The translations under genes and the position numbers were made by a program. A stretch of 46,973 bases of DNA. It comes from Spirulina sp. CCY15215. Lineage in GTDB: Bacteria; Cyanobacteriota; Cyanobacteriia; Cyanobacteriales; Spirulinaceae. Below the pieces are notes generated by a model. It was not told the origin of the DNA. It searched no databases and saw nothing but the letters and a program-made list of their open reading frames with translations. Of the stretch, positions 16,238 through 26,743 are shown one piece after another. The stretch covers positions 1 through 46,973 of the forward strand of contig NZ_JACSWA010000424.1 in assembly GCF_016888125.1 (NCBI RefSeq), in the 5' to 3' direction. Position 1 is the stretch's first letter. Every line of letters starts with the position of its first letter.

Positions 16238-17827
16238 ATGTTCAGACCTTCAATTAATCGGAGGATCGCCGTTTTCTGGAAAAGAATGATCCTGGCGATC
16301 GCACTGGTCCTTTGTCTTTCAATTCTTCCAGTTTGGGCCAATGGGGAAACTAAAGTTCCCGTCGTCCTCAATGGCCGCGTGGTCTTTGAAGTAGGCGCAT
16401 TTGAAGAGTTCAAAGCTGGCGATCGCGCTCAGTCTATCAGCGATCGCTTACAAGAAATTTCTGAATCTCAAAAGACCCCCAAAATTGTGATTGAGAACCA
16501 AAATAAATCAATCGTCGTCCGAGTCAACGATCTTTATCTCCTAACAGTAACAGAGCAAGATTTACGAGAAGGAAGAACCCCTCGAGAACAAGCAGAATTT
16601 TGGACGCAGCGACTCCGACAAGTTCTGCGGGAAGCACAGAAGGAAAAACAACCGGAATATTTGCGAAATCGTGGCCTTTTCGGGGGGGCGATCTTGTTAG
16701 TCGCGATCGCTCTGCACTGGGTAATTGGCCGAGTATGGTATTACCTTCGCGATCGGTTTATCGAGAAACGAGAAGAGGAAGAAATACCTCCAGATACTCT
16801 TTCCAATTCAACTTTATTTTTTAAATTAATGCTCCTCCTAGCTCGAACTTGGTTATGGGGGAGCGTTGTTTTTTTTATTGCCGATTTATTTCCCCTTTCC
16901 CGTCAGTGGAGTTATGAAATTCGCGAGATTCTGCGGGTTAGTTTTACTTCTTCTTTCGTGACATTAGGCGATCGGGCTTATTCTATTATCGATCTGGCAC
17001 TCTTATTATTGATGCTTTGGGGGACATTTGTTGCAGTTGGCATCGCAATGAAATTTTTGCGAACGCGCCTACTGCAATTAACACAAATTGAACGAGGAGC
17101 CCAAGAGGTTATTTCGGTTCTCCTGCGCTATAGTTTTCTCCTTATTGGTACAATCATCGTTTTACAAATTTGGGGCATTAATTTGAGTTCTTTAGCTCTA
17201 TTTGGTAGTGTCGTTGGGGTCGGTATCGGCTTAGGTTTTCAAGATATCGCCAAGAACTTTGCCAGCGGCCTTGTCTTACTATTTGAAGGTTCAATTCAAG
17301 TCGGGGATTTTATTGAACTGAAAGAGCAAATGGGAACAGTCGAGAAAGTTGGCGCTCGCAGTATTATTTTACAAACCTTGGACAAAATTTCGATTATTGT
17401 TCCTAACTATCGCTTACTGGAAGATAAAGTGATTAATTGGACGCATTCTAATCCCATATCTCGCTTGCATCTTCCCGTTGGTATTGCTTATGGTAGTAAT
17501 CTAAGCACGGTTAAAAATATTTTATTACAAGCAGCACGAGAAAATCTAGAAGTTCTTTCTTCCCCACCACCAAACGTTATTTTTATTGGCTTTGGTGATA
17601 GTTCTTTGGATTTTGAATTATTAGTCTGGAGTGCTAATCCCAGTCGCCAAGTTCCACTTAAAAGCGATTTATATTTTCGCATTGAAGAATTATTGACTCA
17701 AGAAGGGATTGAAATTCCTTTTCCGCAACGAGATTTGAATTTGCGATCGCAGCATATTCCGATTCAATTATCTCCTCAACTCGAAGCAGGAATTTTGAAG
17801 TTTTTGGAAGGGCAACAGAAAGAGTAA
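16238..17827 (+). CDS. MscS-family mechanosensitive ion channel
   Basis: A 529-residue membrane protein. It opens with a signal-anchor-like segment (MILAIALVLCLSILPVWA, about 16-33), followed by a periplasmic region of about 110 residues and several transmembrane helices. The conserved MscS pore helix and beta domain are at roughly 310-385 (FGSVVGVGIGLGFQDIAKNF then LLFEGSIQVGDFIEL). It should release osmolytes under hypo-osmotic stress. It is larger than E. coli MscS (286 residues), as are many cyanobacterial homologues. It starts 6 bases after uppS. Confidence 0.92.
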   Translation: MFRPSINRRIAVFWKRMILAIALVLCLSILPVWANGETKVPVVLNGRVVFEVGAFEEFKAGDRAQSISDRLQEISESQKTPKIVIENQNKSIVVRVNDLYLLTVTEQDLREGRTPREQAEFWTQRLRQVLREAQKEKQPEYLRNRGLFGGAILLVAIALHWVIGRVWYYLRDRFIEKREEEEIPPDTLSNSTLFFKLMLLLARTWLWGSVVFFIADLFPLSRQWSYEIREILRVSFTSSFVTLGDRAYSIIDLALLLLMLWGTFVAVGIAMKFLRTRLLQLTQIERGAQEVISVLLRYSFLLIGTIIVLQIWGINLSSLALFGSVVGVGIGLGFQDIAKNFASGLVLLFEGSIQVGDFIELKEQMGTVEKVGARSIILQTLDKISIIVPNYRLLEDKVINWTHSNPISRLHLPVGIAYGSNLSTVKNILLQAARENLEVLSSPPPNVIFIGFGDSSLDFELLVWSANPSRQVPLKSDLYFRIEELLTQEGIEIPFPQRDLNLRSQHIPIQLSPQLEAGILKFLEGQQKE

Positions 17828-17840
17828 ATTGAAATTGAGC

Positions 17841-17846
17841 TATAAT
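17841..17846 (+). promoter_or_regulatory. Putative -10 of the STAND/HEPN operon
   Basis: TATAAT lies 26 bases before the ATG at 17873 and only 14 bases after the mscS-like stop. No good -35 is seen at 16-18 bases upstream. It suggests that the operon has its own promoter separate from uppS-mscS. Confidence 0.35.
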
Positions 17847-17872
17847 AGTTGCGATCGCATCATCTCAAAGCC

Positions 17873-20800
17873 ATGTCTGAAATTAACTGGGGCTATATCC
17901 GAAGCGGTGCAACGTTTGAATCTCTCGTTCACAGTCTTGTTTTATTTGAAGATCCCAACGCTTTTCTATTTAGTCGTCCCGGAAAGGATCGGGGACAGGA
18001 TGCGCGATCGGGAGATGGTCGCATTGTTTATCAAGCGAAGTTTCATCAAAATGGTTCGGCTGCTGATGTGCGGAGGGATGCGAAGAAAGAAGCCTCAAAA
18101 ATCGCAGAATATCGCTCTGAACCTATTTGGAAAGATGTGACGGAATGGATTCTCGTTACTAATGTTGGTTTTAATCCTCAGACTGACGATCGAGCATGGA
18201 ATGAGGAAATTGACCCTCTGTTTCAAGAACTTGGACTCATTGCATCCTATTGGGAAAAAGCCGAATTAGAAACCCGTTTGCACCAATATCCCGATTTAAA
18301 ACAGGCTTATTTTGGTGGAGAAAATCGCGTCTTTTTAAGTTTGTCAGAAGCACGAGAAATGCTGAGAAAACAAGACTTTCATCCTGTAACATTGGATGCA
18401 GACTATCAAGGAAGAGCGGAAGCAATTGAGACATTTGAAAACTTTTTTGAGGAAGAAGATCGAGCGATTGCGATCGTTCACGGTGCGGGAGGAGTAGGAA
18501 AAACTCGCTTTTTACTTGAAAGTGCCGAACATTATCTTCGGAAAGAAAAGCCAGATAATACGCTCAACAAAAAATGGCAAATTTTCTGGGCTAATACTGC
18601 CACAATGGAAAGGAGCAATTCATGGTTTGCAGGAGTTATTCCAGAACGTCCTACTTTATTATTGATAGATGAACCAGAAGATCGAAAATTATTTGATATG
18701 CTCCTCGAACAATTAAATATTCGAGGAAATCAATGGAAAGTGCTGATTGCGATTCGTTCTCCTAAAGATATTGTACTGGGGTATTTGCAGCAAAGTCGTC
18801 AGCGAAAGCAGATTGAAGAGATACAATTAGAACCTCTGAGGGAAGACCCAGCAAAAGCCTTTTGTTTAAATCTCTTTGAGTTGGGGAATTTGCGATCGCA
18901 AGATGAAAAATGGAAAGAGGATACAGCAAATTGGATTGTTAATTACTACGATCGCTATCCAGCTTTTATTGCTCTTGCAGTTAATCTATTAGAGAAAACA
19001 GGAGAACTCAAAGATTTCCCCCAAAAATCCAAGCATCTACTCCGTCAATATCTCAAAGAAATAACATCTGTACAAAGTCACAATTACTCCGCAGAACAAG
19101 TTTTCAATACTCTTCGCTGGATTGCTCTATTTAGGAAAATCAATACAGAAGACAAGGAAATAATTAACTTTATTCAATCCCAAGTTCAATATAAAAGTTC
19201 TTCTACACTGTTGCACTGCTTGCGAGATTTAGCTAAAAGAAATGTTTTGTTTAAGAGTGGGAGTTACGATCGCTTCTTGGAAATCAAACCAGATATTTTC
19301 AGAGATTATATCCTCAAAGAATGGTTTATTGTTTCTGTAGATTTTGGTCGCGATCGCCAGCAAATTTCTGAGGAAGCGCTAGAACTATGCCAGTATCTAT
19401 CGCAAGAACCATTAGAAGCTAAAGAAATTAAAAAGGCTATCTTACAGGAAATTGCACGCTTTGAATTCAGACAAAGGCAATATGGAGAAAAAATAGATAT
19501 ATTAGCTCGCTTTTTTGCAGCTATTCGTACTAATCTATCAGGTTGGTCAGTTCGCGAAAAATTAGCTGTAATTAATTTATTACATGAAGTCGCTTTTAAT
19601 CGCGTTGAGGATATTTTAAATCTTTGCGATCGTTTGTTAGAATCATCTTCTGAAAAAGAACAAATAGAAACAATTTTTGGCAAACAAACTTTAACTCACG
19701 ATAATGTAATTTTGGCTCTACCTTGGTTAATTTATCAGGCTGTACCTTGTGCGGAACAGAAAACAGACCAAGATCGGATTGTCGATATTCTTTGCAAACT
19801 CGCGATTCGAGAAAATGAGATTGCTTCTCGTTTAAATAAAGATTTATCTTTAAGCGATCACCATGCAAAAGACATTCTCTCAAAAATCATTAAAGAAGAA
19901 GAAAGTTTTCTGGGTAGTTTTTCGCGATCGGCTTTTAAAAAAGCTCAACAAATACTCGGAGAAATTCGCAAGAATCAAAATATTCAAGAACAGAAATTAT
20001 TTCTCGATATTTTGCTAAAACCATTGCTCAGTCTTGATAGAGAATACACTTTCTTTGATGGAAAAACTGTAACATTTAATAGATCGGTTATTCTTCCGGA
20101 TAGTGATAGATGGAATGAGCGAAATCAATTGCAAACAACGATCGAAACAATTCTAGAAGAACGGTCTTTAAATTCATCTCAATCCGTCCATTTATGGGAT
20201 TTACTAAATGAAGCTCACGACTCTGCAAATTGTGCATTCCGAGAAGCTGAAAAACACCAAAATTTAAAAAATTATTCTCAGGATTTTTATAAGCAAGTAA
20301 AGCAAGATTTGACATGGGTTCTAAAATTTTTGACATCCAATCAAGTTGACATTTCAGAACTTCAAGCAGCGCGTAAAATTTGGGATTGGCATTTTCGATT
20401 TGAACAAAAATGCAACTTAAAAGAACTTGCTAATCAATGCGAATCAATTTTTACCCAAAATAAACTTTATTCAGAACTTTATTCAGAATATGAACCCCTT
20501 GTTCGTATGGGTTCTTTTCAAGAGCGCATAGAAAAAGCTGAAGATAAAGCTGAAGAACTTTCCAAATCGCAAAATACGAAAATCATAAAAAACTTTGTTC
20601 AAAATGGTGTACTCTATCTAGTAGGTAGTTCTCAAAATATTTCTATACTTTTCCCTGTTGCTTATAGATTAGGACTAAAAGCGAATAACTCTGAAATTGT
20701 TAGAGATTTTGTTCGAGAATCTCTACAATTAGAAACAGGCGATCCAATCTTTCAGTTTTCTCTTCAAATTTGTATAAATTGGTTAGAAGACACGAGAACC

Positions 20801-21934
20801 AGAAGCAATCTGAACAATCCACAAGAAGCAGCTTTAGTATTTCAACAATTGCTTGATACAATTCAAGATAATGAGGGAAAAATAGTGTATTTGACTTACA
20901 ATATATACCAAAATGCTTGGAGTAGCCAAAGTTCTGTCACAGAACAAGAATTAAATGTGATTCTAGACAAAGAGCAATCTTTTATTCAGCATAGTCAAAT
21001 AGATTGGTTTATAGAAATTCTTAGCGGAATCATTTTTACTGATATATCTCGAATCAAAAAAATTATAGAACAAAATCTAGATCGATTAGATGAAAAAAGT
21101 TTTGTAGCTGGAATACGAATATTGTTATTTAACTTATACCATGCAATAATGAGTAATTCAGAACACTCAGATCGATATTCCCTAGGCCAATGGGTTCTCG
21201 AACAAATACTGAAACTTCCTCAAATTGAAGATATTGGTGGGAATCGTATTCATTTCCTTAAAGATATCATAAAGTTAACAGAAAAACCAGACTTACAATG
21301 GCTTGTAGACGCTGTAAAAAAACGATTACAACAGTTTAACAAATCAGAATCATCTTATGTTAGAATCTTACCGAATCTGGATCGTTTATCCCTATTCATT
21401 AAACAACTTTCTGAAGAGGAGTTGATGAGCGAACACGCAAAAAGCCTAATTTTAGAATTACTTTCTTTAGGACAACAAAATTATCCAATATTCCGATCGC
21501 TTCCACAATATCTCCAAGATATCGATCCAAAGGGTATAATTGTTCCGTCTTTGGTTGTTCAAAAACTTTCAGATTCCAAAATTGAAGATAATTTAAAACA
21601 AATTTATTTATGGTCGAGAATCGCTGCTGTTTATCCAGAAAATTCATCTGCTTGGCGAACAATTGCTCATCAATCTTGTGCTTTAGCTAATAATTTTGAT
21701 GATCGCGATCGCAATGATATTTTCAATGCTCTCGCGAACTCTAATCCTAAAATTGGGTTTCGCAATATCGGTGAAGTTCTTGAAATTTATGAAATAGAAT
21801 TTAATTTAGCTCACCAGCGTTTAAAAGAAGAAAGCGATCCAGTCCTTGTACCCTTTCGAGAATGGGTGTTGAAGATAGCTGAAGCAGAGTTGAAAGATCA
21901 AAGAGAAAGAGTTAAAGAGGAGCTTTGGGAATGA
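17873..21934 (+). CDS. Mrr-like nuclease-STAND NTPase, candidate antiviral sensor
   Basis: The 1353-residue product starts at the ATG at 17873 (a TTG 8 codons upstream is less likely). Residues 1-110 look like an Mrr-type restriction endonuclease fold: Glu16 in ATFESLVHSL, Asp43 in GKDRGQDA, and Q-x-K at 54-56 (IVYQAKF). A STAND-type P-loop NTPase follows, with Walker A GAGGVGKT at 204-211 and Walker B TLLLIDEPED at 261-270. The remaining 900 or so residues are predominantly helical without clear TPR consensus, suiting a ligand-sensing solenoid. Nuclease-STAND-sensor is the architecture of Avs antiphage proteins (Avs4 carries an Mrr-type effector). The gene overlaps a HEPN-motif gene by 4 bases. 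The defence role is inference. Confidence 0.8.
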   Translation: MSEINWGYIRSGATFESLVHSLVLFEDPNAFLFSRPGKDRGQDARSGDGRIVYQAKFHQNGSAADVRRDAKKEASKIAEYRSEPIWKDVTEWILVTNVGFNPQTDDRAWNEEIDPLFQELGLIASYWEKAELETRLHQYPDLKQAYFGGENRVFLSLSEAREMLRKQDFHPVTLDADYQGRAEAIETFENFFEEEDRAIAIVHGAGGVGKTRFLLESAEHYLRKEKPDNTLNKKWQIFWANTATMERSNSWFAGVIPERPTLLLIDEPEDRKLFDMLLEQLNIRGNQWKVLIAIRSPKDIVLGYLQQSRQRKQIEEIQLEPLREDPAKAFCLNLFELGNLRSQDEKWKEDTANWIVNYYDRYPAFIALAVNLLEKTGELKDFPQKSKHLLRQYLKEITSVQSHNYSAEQVFNTLRWIALFRKINTEDKEIINFIQSQVQYKSSSTLLHCLRDLAKRNVLFKSGSYDRFLEIKPDIFRDYILKEWFIVSVDFGRDRQQISEEALELCQYLSQEPLEAKEIKKAILQEIARFEFRQRQYGEKIDILARFFAAIRTNLSGWSVREKLAVINLLHEVAFNRVEDILNLCDRLLESSSEKEQIETIFGKQTLTHDNVILALPWLIYQAVPCAEQKTDQDRIVDILCKLAIRENEIASRLNKDLSLSDHHAKDILSKIIKEEESFLGSFSRSAFKKAQQILGEIRKNQNIQEQKLFLDILLKPLLSLDREYTFFDGKTVTFNRSVILPDSDRWNERNQLQTTIETILEERSLNSSQSVHLWDLLNEAHDSANCAFREAEKHQNLKNYSQDFYKQVKQDLTWVLKFLTSNQVDISELQAARKIWDWHFRFEQKCNLKELANQCESIFTQNKLYSELYSEYEPLVRMGSFQERIEKAEDKAEELSKSQNTKIIKNFVQNGVLYLVGSSQNISILFPVAYRLGLKANNSEIVRDFVRESLQLETGDPIFQFSLQICINWLEDTRTRSNLNNPQEAALVFQQLLDTIQDNEGKIVYLTYNIYQNAWSSQSSVTEQELNVILDKEQSFIQHSQIDWFIEILSGIIFTDISRIKKIIEQNLDRLDEKSFVAGIRILLFNLYHAIMSNSEHSDRYSLGQWVLEQILKLPQIEDIGGNRIHFLKDIIKLTEKPDLQWLVDAVKKRLQQFNKSESSYVRILPNLDRLSLFIKQLSEEELMSEHAKSLILELLSLGQQNYPIFRSLPQYLQDIDPKGIIVPSLVVQKLSDSKIEDNLKQIYLWSRIAAVYPENSSAWRTIAHQSCALANNFDDRDRNDIFNALANSNPKIGFRNIGEVLEIYEIEFNLAHQRLKEESDPVLVPFREWVLKIAEAELKDQRERVKEELWE

Positions 21935-22755
21935 CAACAGAACAATTGAAAAACCGCATACAAAATGCAGTTAACGATCTTCGTTTGAGTGCTAATGCTC
22001 TCGACTCTCCATCTTCAATTTCTCTGCCTACAATCTGCCAAAATCGAATTCGAGAATTTCAAAATATTGCCGATCGCTTAGACCAAATACCTCCTATAAT
22101 TGATGCCAGAGAATATGCTCGACAAATTTTACAAAACTTACGAGATTCATCAAGTTCTGATATAACCTCCGATCTTGTCGAATTTCAAGGAATGCAACTC
22201 CCTTTTAGCGTTGCGCGTTTGCTAGGATTTCAAAGTTATCTCCCAATTACTTGGTCAATCTGCGATCTAGTCACAAAAGAAATTGGTAAATTTGTATGTA
22301 TAAGCTCAGATACATGGAAGACTAATAAACCTGCAAAATTATGGGAGCATTTCGTTCGAGATAATAAAGCGTCTGCATTTCAAAGTCATTTCTTCCTGAA
22401 AGAAAGTTATGGATTTCCCATAGGAATATCTTATGCGATTCGCAATCATTTTGTACATGATGCTGCTTTATATGACGGAAACAGTTTGTTTGAAAGTGAA
22501 AGCATTTCTAATGGTTTTCAAATATCGAATACAGGAAAAAAATATCTTCAAGACAAGATGCAACAATATAAAATCAATCAAAATCAAATTCGTGGTGTTA
22601 ATCTTTCCCACAATTGGTATGATGAGCATGAAGATTTACTCGAACTTCTAGAACTATGCCATCGAGAACTGGATGATGCACTGGGATGTTTAATTGGTTG
22701 GTCTGTCGGAACGGCAAAACTACAAGTAAAATTTCTTTTAGAACGAGATATTTAA
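21931..22755 (+). CDS. HEPN-motif protein, partner of the STAND NTPase
   Basis: The ATG at 21931 overlaps the upstream stop (ATGA), so translation is coupled. The 274 residues are largely helical. At 171-176 the sequence RNHFVH, within YAIRNHFVHDAALYDG, is a textbook HEPN motif (R-polar-x3-H), the catalytic centre of HEPN ribonucleases. A following helix, LLELCHRELDDALGCLIGW, fits the last helix of the fold. HEPN proteins act as RNases in toxin-antitoxin and abortive-infection systems. Here it could be a second effector released by the STAND sensor, or an inactive structural partner. I do not recognise a named family for the N-terminal 100 residues. Confidence 0.72.
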   Translation: MTTEQLKNRIQNAVNDLRLSANALDSPSSISLPTICQNRIREFQNIADRLDQIPPIIDAREYARQILQNLRDSSSSDITSDLVEFQGMQLPFSVARLLGFQSYLPITWSICDLVTKEIGKFVCISSDTWKTNKPAKLWEHFVRDNKASAFQSHFFLKESYGFPIGISYAIRNHFVHDAALYDGNSLFESESISNGFQISNTGKKYLQDKMQQYKINQNQIRGVNLSHNWYDEHEDLLELLELCHRELDDALGCLIGWSVGTAKLQVKFLLERDI

Positions 22756-22862
22756 TTCGTATTTCTCGATCCTCTTGTCTGCCATCGTTTATCGTAGATA
22801 AATTCGATCGCGAATTTTTTCAACAGTATCCCTTTCTATCTCCCCCTACCAAGAGATCGCGC

Positions 22863-22868
22863 TATAAT
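22863..22868 (+). promoter_or_regulatory. Putative -10 of the PD-(D/E)XK nuclease gene
   Basis: TATAAT lies 29 bases before the ATG at 22898, within the 142-base gap after the HEPN gene. It suggests the nuclease gene can be expressed independently of the STAND/HEPN pair. No -35 is clear. Confidence 0.3.
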
Positions 22869-22897
22869 TGGCATAGCCGAAGAAAGAGACGATCGCC

Positions 22898-23506
22898 ATG
22901 CTAAATCGCAAAATCTTACAGGAAGATCGATCCTATACTTTTCGATCCTACTTTGAACTTGCCTACGAAACCGATGAGATATTAGCAGAATTCGGTTACT
23001 CCCTGCTGAAAACCGAACTGACTCTCCCCCAATGCGATCGTGAAATCGTACAACTCCAACCTCTCAAACAAAAACTAAAAACATTATTATCTTTTGTTAA
23101 TTTAAGTAACGAGACAGCACGCAGAGAAACTCTTGTCTCCCCTATTTTATTGGAAATTGTCTGCTATTGTAGCTGTCAGTTAAGAATTGAATATACTTTA
23201 AATGTCAATAACTGGTTAAAAGGAAATCTAGATTACTTATTACTCTCAAAAAACAAATTATTAGTCATTGAAGCAAAAAACGACGATCTAACCCGAGGGT
23301 TTACTCAATTAGCGGTTGAACTCATCGCCTTATCTCAAGTTGAAGAAAGTCCCGAATTATATGGTGTTGTCACAATGGGCGATATTTGGCGCTTTGCTAA
23401 ACTCGATCGCCAACAAAAACAAATCCTACAAGATATTACCTTATTTAACATTCCCAACGATCTAGAAATTTTAGGAAAAATTTTAGTGGGTATTCTACAA
23501 ACATAA
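22898..23506 (+). CDS. PD-(D/E)XK nuclease-fold protein
   Basis: A 202-residue protein whose central part carries a restriction-endonuclease-like active site: Asp112 in KGNLDYLLL, then E-x-K at 125-127 in LLVIEAKND, followed by a helix with Gln in RGFTQLAVELIAL. An upstream Glu (NETARRETLVSPILLEI, residues 71-87) fits the first helix of the fold. It resembles small cyanobacterial proteins of unknown function. It has its own -10, so membership in the neighbouring defence-like operon is uncertain, though it lies only 142 bases downstream in the same direction. Confidence 0.7.
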   Translation: MLNRKILQEDRSYTFRSYFELAYETDEILAEFGYSLLKTELTLPQCDREIVQLQPLKQKLKTLLSFVNLSNETARRETLVSPILLEIVCYCSCQLRIEYTLNVNNWLKGNLDYLLLSKNKLLVIEAKNDDLTRGFTQLAVELIALSQVEESPELYGVVTMGDIWRFAKLDRQQKQILQDITLFNIPNDLEILGKILVGILQT

Positions 23507-23513
23507 TAAAAAT

Positions 23514-23533
23514 CGGGCGAGAAAACCCACCCG
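23514..23533 (-). terminator. Terminator of ppc
   Basis: On the minus strand CGGGTGGG pairs with CTCGCCCG (two G-T wobbles) around a TTTT loop and is followed by ATTTTTATT. It lies 36 bases after the ppc stop, as expected for a Rho-independent terminator. Confidence 0.5.
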
Positions 23534-23569
23534 ATCGCGCTATATTTCTCCCACTGAAAACCGAAAAAA

Positions 23570-26500
23570 TCAGCCTGTATTCCGCATTCCCGCAGCAATA
23601 CCGTTAATCGTTAATAGCGCACCTCGCAACAATTCCTCCTTACTATATCGGTAGTGAATTAATCCCGCCGTCGCCGCATTGCTATACTGACGCAAGCGTT
23701 TCAATAAAGCGACCTGCAAGAAACCCAGAGGAACAATATTGCCATTTCGCAACTGAACCGATCGCTGGAGATCCTCATCGCTATCTAATAAGGTTTTATG
23801 TCCCGTAATCGTTAAAATCATGTCTCGCGTGCGATAATATTCCGCTTCAATTTGCGTAAGAACCACTTCAAATCGTTCTAAATCTTCCCGAGGAGAAAGT
23901 TCCTGTACATAATGTCGCGCCATGAGTAAATCTGCCTTTGATAAGGTCATTTCTACCTTAGAAGCCACCATTTTAAAGAACGGCCATTTCACGTAAAAAT
24001 AGCGTAACAATTTGAGATTTTCTTCAGGTTCTTCCTCAATAAAACTCTCCAATGCTGCTCCAACTCCATACCAAGAAGGAAGTAAAAATCGGCTTTGCGT
24101 CCAACTAAACACCCAAGGAATCGCCCGCAAACTGCTCAAACCTTTCTTTCCGTTCTTCCGTCGTGCGGGACGAGAACTAATCTGTAATTGGCTAATTTCA
24201 GGAATAGGAGTAACAGAAAGGAAGAAATCGATAAAATCCGGTTGTTCGTAAACTAAAGACCGATAAGCGCGGCGCGATCGCCCGGACAAATCTTCCATAA
24301 TTTCATTCCAAGGTTGGATATCATCAAAGCCGCTTCCTAACAAACTTGCCTGGATTACTGCCGTAGAAGCAGTTTCCAAATGATATAATGCTAAATCCGG
24401 TAAAGAATACTTGGAAGCCAAAACTTCCCCTTGTTCGGTAATTTTAATTCGTCCGTTAATGGTAGCATTGGGTTGAGCTAAAATCGCCTCATAAGCGGGT
24501 CCTCCTCCTCGTCCCACGGAGCCGCCGCGACCGTGGAACAATCGCAAAGCGATACCATATTTTTGAGACAGAGTTTGTAGTGCTTTTTGGGCTTTGTGAA
24601 TCTCCCAATTGCTGCTCAGAAAACCTGAATCCTTATTACTATCGGAATAGCCCAACATGATTTCTTGTAAAGGCTGAGAATGAGGTAAATGAGAGTGGGG
24701 TGCGTCAACAATTGTTATCTCTGCTTGGGTTTTTAGGGCTTCGTAGCCCCCTGCTAAAGCTGCTCGATAGGATTCTAACTCGAACAGCGATCGCATGATT
24801 TCCGGCGCTCGTTTTAAATCGTTCACGGTTTCAAATAGCGGCACGATTTTAATACTGCAAATTCCTGTTACGGGGTCGTAAAGTCCGGCTTCTTCTGCCA
24901 GTAAAAGCACCTCCAAAATATCACTCACATCATTACTCATACTAATGATATAAGTTTGACAAATTTCTGCACCAAATTCCTTTTGCAAGCGTCGGATCGT
25001 GCGAAAAGTTTCGATGGTTTCGGCGGTTTTTGCGGAAAAAGGCGCTTCTGAGGGGATGAGGGGACGACGAGTCGGTAACTCAGTAATCAACCAATTGCGG
25101 CGATCGTTTTCGTGGAGTTCATCGTAAGGTTGAGAAAGTGCTTGGATGTATTCGCCGATTTCTGTTAGTGCATCGGAATGACGGGAAGAGTCTTGACGTA
25201 CATCTAATTGAGTTAAATGAAACCCGTAAATTTCAATCTGACAGACGAGTTTATCTAAATCGCGACAAGTTAACCCTGTTTCTTCTAAGTTACGCTGAAT
25301 TAGTTTTAATTCCTCTAAAAACTCTTCTCCAGATTGATAAATTGTTTTAGGGTCAATCTTTTCGAGGATTTGTTGTTGCCGGGGATCGCCACTGGAGAGC
25401 AAAGAATTGCGATCGCGGGTATTTTCTAATCGCTTTTGAATGTAAGCTAATTTGAGGCGATAGGGTTCCTGGCGATAGCGAATCGAGAGGAGATCGTAGA
25501 CATCTCCTAAATGGGCGCGATCGCGTTCTAAAGAGTCCAATAATTCCGGCAGAACATTGCTCCAATGTAATGACAAACTCAATAAATTGGTCAGGGCATC
25601 TACAGAATGAATGTATTTTTCAAGGACAATATCTCGCTGATAACAAGCAGTTTTCCAAGTTACTTCCGGTGTAACCGAAGGATTTCCATCGCGATCTGAG
25701 CCTACCCAAGAACCAAAATAACAAAAGCGATTTTGGGGTGGACGCAAATGGGGAAAGGTACTTTGCAGGGCTTGTTTGAGACGAACAGAAAGCTCGGGTA
25801 ATGTGTCAAAAAGAACTTCTTGGAAATAGTGGAGGGTGTAATCAACCTCATCTAAAACCGTGGGTTTAAACTGGTGTAGTTCGTCAGTACGCCACCAGAG
25901 GCGAATCTCTTCATGAAGTTGTTCTGTAGCGCTTTCTGCTTCCCAAGAGGTGGTTAATCCTACGCCGCGATAGGCTTCTTCGGCTCGATCTAATTGATGT
26001 AAAATATCGGCAATGCGTCTCTGTTTGCGTCGAATTGTATGACGAACAATTTCCGTCGGGTGAGCCGTAAAAACGAGACGAATATCGAGATTATCCAACA
26101 GGTTTTGAATCTTTCTGGGTGGCATATTCTGCTGTTGCAGATGAGGAAACAACCAATAAAATGTTCCCGCTCGAGGTTTAGGATTTGCGTTTTCTTCTTG
26201 CCAACTTTTTTCTAATTGTTTTGCGCCCATAGGAACGCCGTTTTGTCCTACTTTAGCATTGCCATTTTCAAGGTTTTTTTGTTGCGTATCGGATAGGGCT
26301 TCACTTTGGGCTTTATAAGTCGCACTGCGGGATAATTGACGCTCTCGCTGTTCGTAATGTTGTTCGACAATGTTAATCAGTTGAAAATAGAGCGCAAAGG
26401 CACGAGCCGCACGAATGGCTTCATTTAAGTCTAGTTTTTCAACAAGTTCGAGGGCTGCAGATTTATCGAGATCTGTGGTTTGTCCTTCTGGGGAACAAAG

Positions 26501-26662
26501 CGATCGCAGTTGTCCGAGTAAATTCACTAAATCTTGACCGCATTCGGAACGCAAAACTGATTCCCACAAGTCTTCTACTAACTTCAGGCGATGGTGCAAC
26601 AGTAGCATCGAAGTAGAAGGCACTTGAACGGTCGGCTGGGATGATTGGAGAAGTGAACTCAT
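23570..26662 (-). CDS. ppc: Phosphoenolpyruvate carboxylase
   Basis: PEP carboxylase adds bicarbonate to PEP to give oxaloacetate, the anaplerotic entry to the TCA pathway and a notable share of cyanobacterial carbon fixation. The 1030 residues contain the catalytic His region [18 protein letters not shown], the [15 protein letters not shown] loop, [18 protein letters not shown], the glycine-rich [17 protein letters not shown] and the invariant C-terminal RNTG. Length is normal for cyanobacteria. A low-complexity segment around residue 130-160 is a variable surface loop. It probably starts at the ATG at 26662, although other N-terminal starts are possible because that region is poorly conserved. 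Confidence 0.96.
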   Translation of the reverse strand: MSSLLQSSQPTVQVPSTSMLLLHHRLKLVEDLWESVLRSECGQDLVNLLGQLRSLCSPEGQTTDLDKSAALELVEKLDLNEAIRAARAFALYFQLINIVEQHYEQRERQLSRSATYKAQSEALSDTQQKNLENGNAKVGQNGVPMGAKQLEKSWQEENANPKPRAGTFYWLFPHLQQQNMPPRKIQNLLDNLDIRLVFTAHPTEIVRHTIRRKQRRIADILHQLDRAEEAYRGVGLTTSWEAESATEQLHEEIRLWWRTDELHQFKPTVLDEVDYTLHYFQEVLFDTLPELSVRLKQALQSTFPHLRPPQNRFCYFGSWVGSDRDGNPSVTPEVTWKTACYQRDIVLEKYIHSVDALTNLLSLSLHWSNVLPELLDSLERDRAHLGDVYDLLSIRYRQEPYRLKLAYIQKRLENTRDRNSLLSSGDPRQQQILEKIDPKTIYQSGEEFLEELKLIQRNLEETGLTCRDLDKLVCQIEIYGFHLTQLDVRQDSSRHSDALTEIGEYIQALSQPYDELHENDRRNWLITELPTRRPLIPSEAPFSAKTAETIETFRTIRRLQKEFGAEICQTYIISMSNDVSDILEVLLLAEEAGLYDPVTGICSIKIVPLFETVNDLKRAPEIMRSLFELESYRAALAGGYEALKTQAEITIVDAPHSHLPHSQPLQEIMLGYSDSNKDSGFLSSNWEIHKAQKALQTLSQKYGIALRLFHGRGGSVGRGGGPAYEAILAQPNATINGRIKITEQGEVLASKYSLPDLALYHLETASTAVIQASLLGSGFDDIQPWNEIMEDLSGRSRRAYRSLVYEQPDFIDFFLSVTPIPEISQLQISSRPARRKNGKKGLSSLRAIPWVFSWTQSRFLLPSWYGVGAALESFIEEEPEENLKLLRYFYVKWPFFKMVASKVEMTLSKADLLMARHYVQELSPREDLERFEVVLTQIEAEYYRTRDMILTITGHKTLLDSDEDLQRSVQLRNGNIVPLGFLQVALLKRLRQYSNAATAGLIHYRYSKEELLRGALLTINGIAAGMRNTG

Positions 26663-26743
26663 AATCTCTTTTTTGCTATGGGTTTAAGATAAATTTTAAA
26701 AGCAAGGGTCAACAATTGTAGTTTTTGCCACTACGGTTATGGG

